Positions 58,195 to 64,000 of a DNA stretch of 64,000 nt are shown one piece after another. Position 1 is the stretch's first letter, and the number at the start of each line of letters is the position of its first letter. A program made the translations under genes and the position numbers. Origin of the DNA: Brassica napus (Eukaryota > Streptophyta > Magnoliopsida > Brassicales > Brassicaceae); contig NC_063439.1 in the NCBI RefSeq assembly GCF_020379485.1, positions 8,162,466 to 8,226,465 on the forward strand, given 5' to 3'. The notes below the pieces were generated by a model. It ran no database searches. It saw nothing but the letters and a program-made list of their open reading frames with translations, and had not been told where the DNA came from.

Positions 58195-58620
58195 GCTAAG
58201 ACATAGTATCATATATGATCTAACATAGCATGTACAAGATAACAAATTATATTCCAGCTAACATAACATGTACCAGATAACAAAATCATCTATCGATTTT
58301 TTATATCAAATTATATATCAGGTAACAGAAAATGTACCATGTAACAATTTTTATATCAGATAACAACAAGTCTATGTAGCATACCAATCATTTATTAATA
58401 ATTTGATATCAAACTATGTATAAGCTAAAATAACATGTATCATGTAACAAACTAATTTATCAGATAATAAACAATTTATAAAAAAAGTATCAACTCGCAA
58501 ACTATGTATCTACCAATTTATCAAGTAACAAACTATATATGAAACAATGTATAAGTCGACAAACTATTTACCAAAATATTTATCAGCTACTAAATTAAGT
58601 AGCAATTAATAACAAATATT
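58195..58620. repeat. Degenerate short-repeat array (ATAACATGTA/CAGATAACAAA)
   Basis: Variants of TAACATAGCATGTA, CAGATAACAAA and TATATCAGGTAACA recur about a dozen times without a fixed period. AT-rich, no coding potential. Confidence 0.6.
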
Positions 58621-59378
58621 TTATAACATCTTATTTACTTCGAAAAATACTCATGATCTTCTCAAAAGTTAATTAAATTCATAATTTAAAAATTGTTAAT
58701 CGAATTTGAAAATATCCATAATCTTCCCAAAACTTAATTAAACTCATAATTTGAAACTATTAATAAAAAGGGATTAGAGAACATAAGCTAGGAACAACAT
58801 AGATTATATGAATATGTCTTGTCGGACAGAAACCATCAATGCATAAACAATTTTCAATTCGAGTTAATAATCACTTCATGTCCACGAAACTGACAACGCT
58901 TTTAACTGCGCATAATGTCTAAGGGTATTATAGTCTTGAAATTATTAATCAGAAAGCATGGATAGTTTGCCAATAATAGATGTCCGATAGGTATACATAC
59001 ACCGATTAACTCTTTATTTTTCAAAACGTGAAAGTTTTCTCCTGTTCAATAATAGGACCTGTCTTGTGACTTGGACCCATCATAATCTCTCTGATTTTAT
59101 GGAGTGGTATATAAATTTTTACACCAAGTATACAATGTTTTCATGGAACTCACAATCTATATAAATGTATCTCTCTATATAGAAACCATCCATAAATACC
59201 CCATAACCACAACTCAAGAAACCATTCTTTACTCCCTGACTCTCTCCACACCCCTAACAGGAACCTAAAGAGTTATATATAAACACAAGAAGATATTGCA
59301 AACACAACCCAAAGAATCTCGAGATTGTTTTTCCGAATCAAAACAAAACCGGTTTCGTTTCAGAGAGATTCAAAGAAA

Positions 59379-59720
59379 ATGGCGATTAAAACCTTGACGG
59401 CGACCATGCTAACACAAACGACTATGATAAAGCAAATTTTGAAGAGGTACTCAAGTTTGGGGAAGAAACAGAGTAGTGAATTTAACGACAAACATGATGG
59501 ACAATCACTTCCTCTAGATGTGCCCAAAAGTCACTTCGTTGTCTACGTAGGGGAGAATCGGGTCAGGTACGTTTTACACATTTCATTTTTGACCCGACCC
59601 GAGTTTAAGCTTCTTCTACAACAAGCTGAGGAAGAGTTTGGCTTCGATCACGACATGGGCCTTACTATTCCTTGTGAGGAAGTAGCTTTCAAATCCATTG
59701 TCACCTCCATGCTGATCTGA
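59379..59720 (+). CDS. SAUR-family auxin-responsive protein (SAUR53/54/55-like), intronless
   Basis: 113 aa from ATG 59379 ([11 protein letters not shown]). The open frame starts earlier but only with TTG. After a basic N-terminal part ([17 protein letters not shown]) comes the SAUR core [60 protein letters not shown]. SAURs inhibit PP2C.D phosphatases and so promote acid growth (established). By position it corresponds to Arabidopsis At1g19830 (SAUR54). The spacing [10 protein letters not shown] and single-exon structure are typical. Confidence 0.9.
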   Translation: MAIKTLTATMLTQTTMIKQILKRYSSLGKKQSSEFNDKHDGQSLPLDVPKSHFVVYVGENRVRYVLHISFLTRPEFKLLLQQAEEEFGFDHDMGLTIPCEEVAFKSIVTSMLI

Positions 59721-62700
59721 TCAATATATGTTTAGCTCTGCTGGTTCTAGAACTTTTTTAATTAGAGGAATAAGCTTTGTTTAGCTTTTAATTTTTAATA
59801 ATATGAGATAAAATCGGGTTAGTGTTTCCATTTGAACGAGACTACCTCTAAGAGTGATCAATAAAACCATCTTGGTTACTATCTTGGATTTTGTAGGGAG
59901 TAGTTAAGCAAATAGTGTGATAAATATTCTCTCCTCATGGTGGTGTGACTATTATATTAAAATATCAGTGAATGCATTTTGTTTTTTCTTCTAATACTTT
60001 GTGTTTTCTATTTTCTACCAGGTGATGTGTTTGTATACATATATATATATTTTTTTCTTCTTTGGTTTTAACGTTATATACATCTACTATTGCATAACAC
60101 TTCCCATTTAAAGAATTTATTATATAGTCTATATATATGTCTTATTAAACAGACATTATACAATTGAGGATATATAAACTTATTTCATTCAGACGAGTGG
60201 AAGATTATTGAATATAGTATGAAATGAATTTGGTACTTGTTCTACTTTCTAAATTGTTTATTTTTTAATGAAAACAATATAGAACGTTATTGTGCGAGCT
60301 CGTCCAGGAAAGTAATCACGAGGACGCCTTCTTTGGGAATAAGCAGTTTTTAAGCCGTTTAAATCTGTCGAAACTAGCTATATTAATTTGAGACCCTATT
60401 AATTTTGAAAAGTATTGAAATGTGCATACAGAGGACCAGAACCTTCTTAAGATAGTACTGCGTAACACACGCATGCAGAATCAGGCCATATAATAATAAT
60501 ATTATTCAGCAAATCTCATGCGCTTCATATTGACCTTAAACGCTACGAAGAAATGTATTTAATTAGTTGGTTAGAAGATTCTTCACTGCCATTCACATAT
60601 TTTTTTGGGCATCGGTGGTAATCACGAAGACTTGGATAAAAGTTCTAAGCGGTTCCATGATTTGTTCCAAATTTTGCGAGTCAGAGAGAATAATCAAAGC
60701 ACTAGTGCAGTTAGTATATCACCGATTATCGATTGAAAAACTTAGTCACCTGACAACATATCTTACTAGTATTTTTTGTCAAACTAATCTTACTTGTATA
60801 ATATGCAGAAATAAACTTTTATCACGAAAAGAAAAGTATGATAGTGAACTGCATTATATATTTCTTTAAAATATTTAAGAGTGACTGGTTTATAAATTAA
60901 TATCATATCAATGGCTGAGATATAGCACATGCAAGTGGTACCCACACGTTCGAAATCTAATAAAATTAGATCCCTACAATATGTCTTGGAGTTATGATCC
61001 TATTATCAAGAAGGGTACGTGACGGCACACATTTTCTGTGAGGTCTTTTGACGGCTTAGATTTAACGCGAACTTTGAACATATCGCATGCTCTTCCATTT
61101 ATTTTTCACCTATATATGCCATTTTCCCTGACCGTACGGTACTTAACGGACGGTCGAGTTTCCTTAAAAGCTTACAATCATCAGAACTCACGGTTTTTCT
61201 TTTCCTTCCAACATAATTTAACGAAATTATTTACGGGTAAAATATTAACGTTTGACGGAGACTTCAAAGTAGTATTTGACAAAAAAAAGAAGAAGAAGAG
61301 AATCTTGCATTATTGAGAAATGAGGATGACTTTTATCAACAATGATTTTTACAACGAAATTTTAATTATGTAAACTTGCATTAATTAGTGAGAAATTCTT
61401 TAACAAAAAACTTACATTATGTGGTGTAAACTTGCATTAGAATTTTAAAATCATTTTTAGTGTAGTAGAACTTCCTAAAAGTGAGAATTTGAATTCTATA
61501 CGGTTATATTATTGATGGAGAGAAATACTAGTACGTGATGCCTGAAGAACTGCTATATTAGTAATTTAGTACGAATATACTTTTTGAACTTTAGTATATT
61601 ATACTTCAATCACTTATAAATACTGTATAAGATTTCTTTCGGTTGGCCGTTTGCTCCATGAAACGTATAATGTGTAATGTGTTTAAGCAAAAAATAAAAC
61701 GTATGATGTAATATAAGAGAAATTACGGTGGTGGATAGTAATAAATTGATAGCTCATACAATTTCTAGTGATGTAGGAGAACTACCTAATCTTAAAAACC
61801 AAGAAAACAAGAAAAATGGTTGACAAAGTACAAAACCAAGAGAAACGTCAAAGAATCCATCAAAGTCACATTTGTATAATACATTCGGTGATATATTATC
61901 ATGTTCAAAATCTTTTCTATTTTTGGTGGAACAAATCTTAATTAACAGCGCACATTATTTATATGTTGGGCTAATTAATGGAAATACAAATTTCACCAAA
62001 TCATAATATTAGCTGTCTTCGATGACAACGACTTAGCAAAACACATACGGACACACACATCCCCTGTATATTAATCCCATAGCATTACAACATATTTTCG
62101 TAGTCACGTGTCATCACGAGAATGATTCTTAGAATAGAAAAATAAGTTGGTTCATATAAACATATATTATATTTTTTATTAAAATAAATATCAAATTAAT
62201 TATTAATAGTGTACAAAAAAATATTTTCTATTTCCTTAAATAAAAGCTACGGAATTACCTAATATAATTAACATATATATAATAATAAATGATTATGAAT
62301 AATACATATTTGATAACAATTTTTTATGCTCTCTCTTTTCTGTCTAAATTTATATTATTAAATGAAATTAAACAATCACGTTAAGCATATAATAAAAAAA
62401 TTAGATTTTTTCTTATATGTTTGAATTTTAAAAAACGACTATAAATTACTAAAAATGGTAAAAGTCTCAAATTAAAATTTTTGTGATCAATGGTTTAACT
62501 TTTTTTTTTAAATCAAGATACAAAAGATCATATATTGTAGGAGTGAGCGTTCGGATAACCGTTAGAGTTTGGTATCGGGTATTTATAATTTTTGGGTTTT
62601 TTAATATAAAGGTATAGAACCCATTCGGGCATTTCTACCCTTTGGATCGGGTTCAAATATTCTATGTTCGGGTTTGGATATTTTGGGTCAGATTCGAATA

Positions 62701-62886
62701 TTTAAATTTTGAAGAATAAATAAAGAAATTATTCATTGTTTAAGTTTTTTTTGTATTTAAAATATACTTTTAACTTAACTGTTTTTATAATTTTTAAAAG
62801 ATTAAACTAGTAATAAGTCTGGAAATAAAACTCAAAAAATAGAAAGACATTAATTTAGTTGTTATTTTGAAATCTAATTATATAAA
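59721..62886. other. Gene-poor interval downstream of SAUR
   Basis: No supported gene. 62535-62720 is rich in RTTCGG/CCGAAY and resembles the element at 19069-19744. Frames of 90-100 codons near 60567 and 61038 lack coding features. Confidence 0.4.
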
Positions 62887-63103
62887 AAGATGTTGCCTCC
62901 CTCCTGTTGAGCGCGACACGTGTCCGAAGGGTAAAGCACTGCGTTTCATTAAAGAACCGGGCTGCTGCGTACGTTTCTGATACATATTACAGCCCAATAA
63001 TGATAGGCCCATTTAGAATCCATGAGATACAAGCCAATGCTAGGATTTCGGCTCTTCTTCCCTCATCTACATCAAAGAAGTTCTTCTGCGTTCTCAAACG
63101 AAA
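62887..63103 (+). promoter_or_regulatory. Promoter-like region with G-box and site II motifs
   Basis: CACGTG within GACACGTGTCC (62917-62922) and GGCCCATTT (63006) precede a CT-rich leader and an ATG in AAAATGATGGGAGT (63104). This resembles a real plant promoter. Confidence 0.45.
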
Positions 63104-64000
63104 ATGATGGGAGTTTCAAGGTATCGATTGATTTGCTCACATCAACATGATGTATCTCTTTCTTGATCTTTGTTCGCGTCGTTCGGGCTACTCTCTTAGA
63201 TTCTGAGAATGTGGTCGCAAACATCAAACTCCGACGAGCTAGGCACCAAACCATCCGCTACAACACCACCGACGACGATCCGCCGCTGACACACGTTGTT
63301 CCTCCAATCTCCCAGCCCAATATTCGCTTCCGCAATGTCATCCTTCTCTCTCCTCCCCACTTCCTCCAACGAACCCACAAAGAAGAAACAGCTCGGCTTC
63401 CCTCGAGCTGCGTCCTTTCTAGGGATGAACTGCACCGTCGCAGCAGAGACGAGGTTTCTGTTCCCTCCGTGATTTGCTCCTCCGTAGATTGGGACAACAA
63501 GAAGACGAAAAAGAAGAGAAAGGAAGCTACGAGGAGGGTTCGGTTAGGTTCTTGAGCGAGTCTAGACAGTGGTTCAAACGTCGTTCTAGCGACTTACTTT
63601 GCTAACGTAACGTGATTCGTGTTTTTTCACTGGTTCTTACTTATATTACTCTAAACAGTGGTTTGAATTGATCGATTCGGTGACGCTGATTATCACTAGG
63701 AGACAAGCTTCTTCTCAGAGTTAGGGGAGCTCCGCTTGCTCTGATTCATGTTTCCTCCTCTGATCCTTTGCCTCACCTTAGTATCAAAAATACACCAATC
63801 GTTAGTCTCTCTCACACTTTCTATAAAGATCTCACCTTTTTTTTTTTTTTTGGTTGGTGGAAAGTGACATTGTTTTAACGTTTTTGCAGGAGACATCATC
63901 TGCGCAGTTTATACGTCAACGGTACACTGCTGCTTCCAGTGGACAGAAGCTTCAAAACTCTATAACAAACGCTTATGGGGAAGCTCAAGATGATCACTTC
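63104..64000 (+). pseudogene. Partial or broken gene at the window edge
   Basis: ATG at 63104 (MMGVSR) is followed at once by a donor-like AAG|GTATCG. Then come frames reading MWSQTSNSDELGTKPSATTPP (stop at 63288), MSSFSLLPTSSNEPTKKKQLGFPRAASFLGMNCTVAA and, in another frame, EVSVPSVICSSVDWDNKKTKKKRKE. The last two together resemble the N-terminal signature of a plant RING-H2 E3 ligase group (F..AASFLG..C... VSVP.VI.SS.DWD.KK.KKK), joined only across a frameshift. At 63888 TTTTTGCAG|GAGACATC is a strong acceptor opening a frame (ETSSAQFIRQRYTAASSGQ) that runs off the window. Whether this last exon belongs to the same gene is unknown. Confidence 0.3.

Larger units (their letters stand above)
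54913..59378. other. Long gene-poor interval between TGD1 and SAUR
   Basis: No supported gene over 4.4 kb. It contains a (TA)n microsatellite (55679-55707), the inverted repeat at 56170-56335 and a degenerate repeat array at 58195-58620. The last 250 bp (TATA-like TATATAAATG near 59157) are the SAUR promoter. Confidence 0.45.

Noticed and set aside
59325..59378. N-terminal extension of the SAUR from 59325
   Set aside because: The frame opens with TTG and the sequence before ATG 59379 does not resemble SAUR N-termini.
60567..61316. Two ORFs of 92-100 codons as possible genes
   Set aside because: AT-rich, low-complexity translations without recognisable domains, codon bias or splice context.
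1..64000. CRISPR arrays, bacterial operons or ribosome-binding sites
   Set aside because: The sequence is plant nuclear DNA; direct repeats seen are two-copy tandems or transposon ends.

Overview
The window is plant nuclear DNA, almost certainly from Brassica or a close relative. Genes have GT-AG introns, and flanking DNA is AT-rich and full of Helitrons, MITEs, a SINE and a copia element. From memory, the gene order matches Arabidopsis chromosome 1 around At1g19700-At1g19830: BLH10, a GT4 glycosyltransferase, JAL3, a DYW-type PPR gene, thioredoxin h4, a LON-domain protein, PUP14-like permeases, SRS7, TGD1 and a SAUR. I could not run a search; gene names rest on recognising protein sequences, and exon models on reading frames and splice sites.

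Layout. 0-16 kb is a compact gene run: BLH10 (-), GT4 (+), JAL3 (-), PPR-DYW (-), TRXH4 (-), LON domain (+). 16-35 kb is a rearranged purine-permease cluster. It appears to be two tandem copies of one module: permease, short conserved ORF block, second permease, TFIIF-beta gene on the opposite strand. In copy I (16.3-21.3 kb) the first permease is intact, the second is reduced to exon 1 plus intron, and TFIIF-beta is a two-exon relic. In copy II (21.8-35.1 kb) the first permease is intact, the second has a frameshift and TFIIF-beta is intact. Copy II is also split by about 8 kb of Helitron-rich DNA carrying an intronless USP39/Sad1-like splicing gene. 35-38 kb holds two complete Helitrons. SRS7 (39-40.5 kb) has a copia retrotransposon 1.6 kb upstream, with identical 129-bp LTRs and one in-frame stop. 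48-50 kb is a hAT-like element with a nested Helitron. TGD1 (53-54 kb) is followed by a CDC48C/NVL-like pseudogene interrupted by a MITE. A long gap then holds an inverted repeat that could be a small-RNA hairpin, followed by a SAUR. The last kilobase looks like a promoter with a broken or partial gene.

The genes do not form a pathway. They include development regulators (BLH10, SRS7), cytokinin/purine transport (PUP copies), chloroplast lipid import (TGD1), auxin-responsive growth (SAUR), transcription and splicing (TFIIF-beta, USP39-like) and redox (TRXH4). The main interest is structural: differential decay of a tandem module, and a layered record of transposon insertions with readable termini and target-site duplications.
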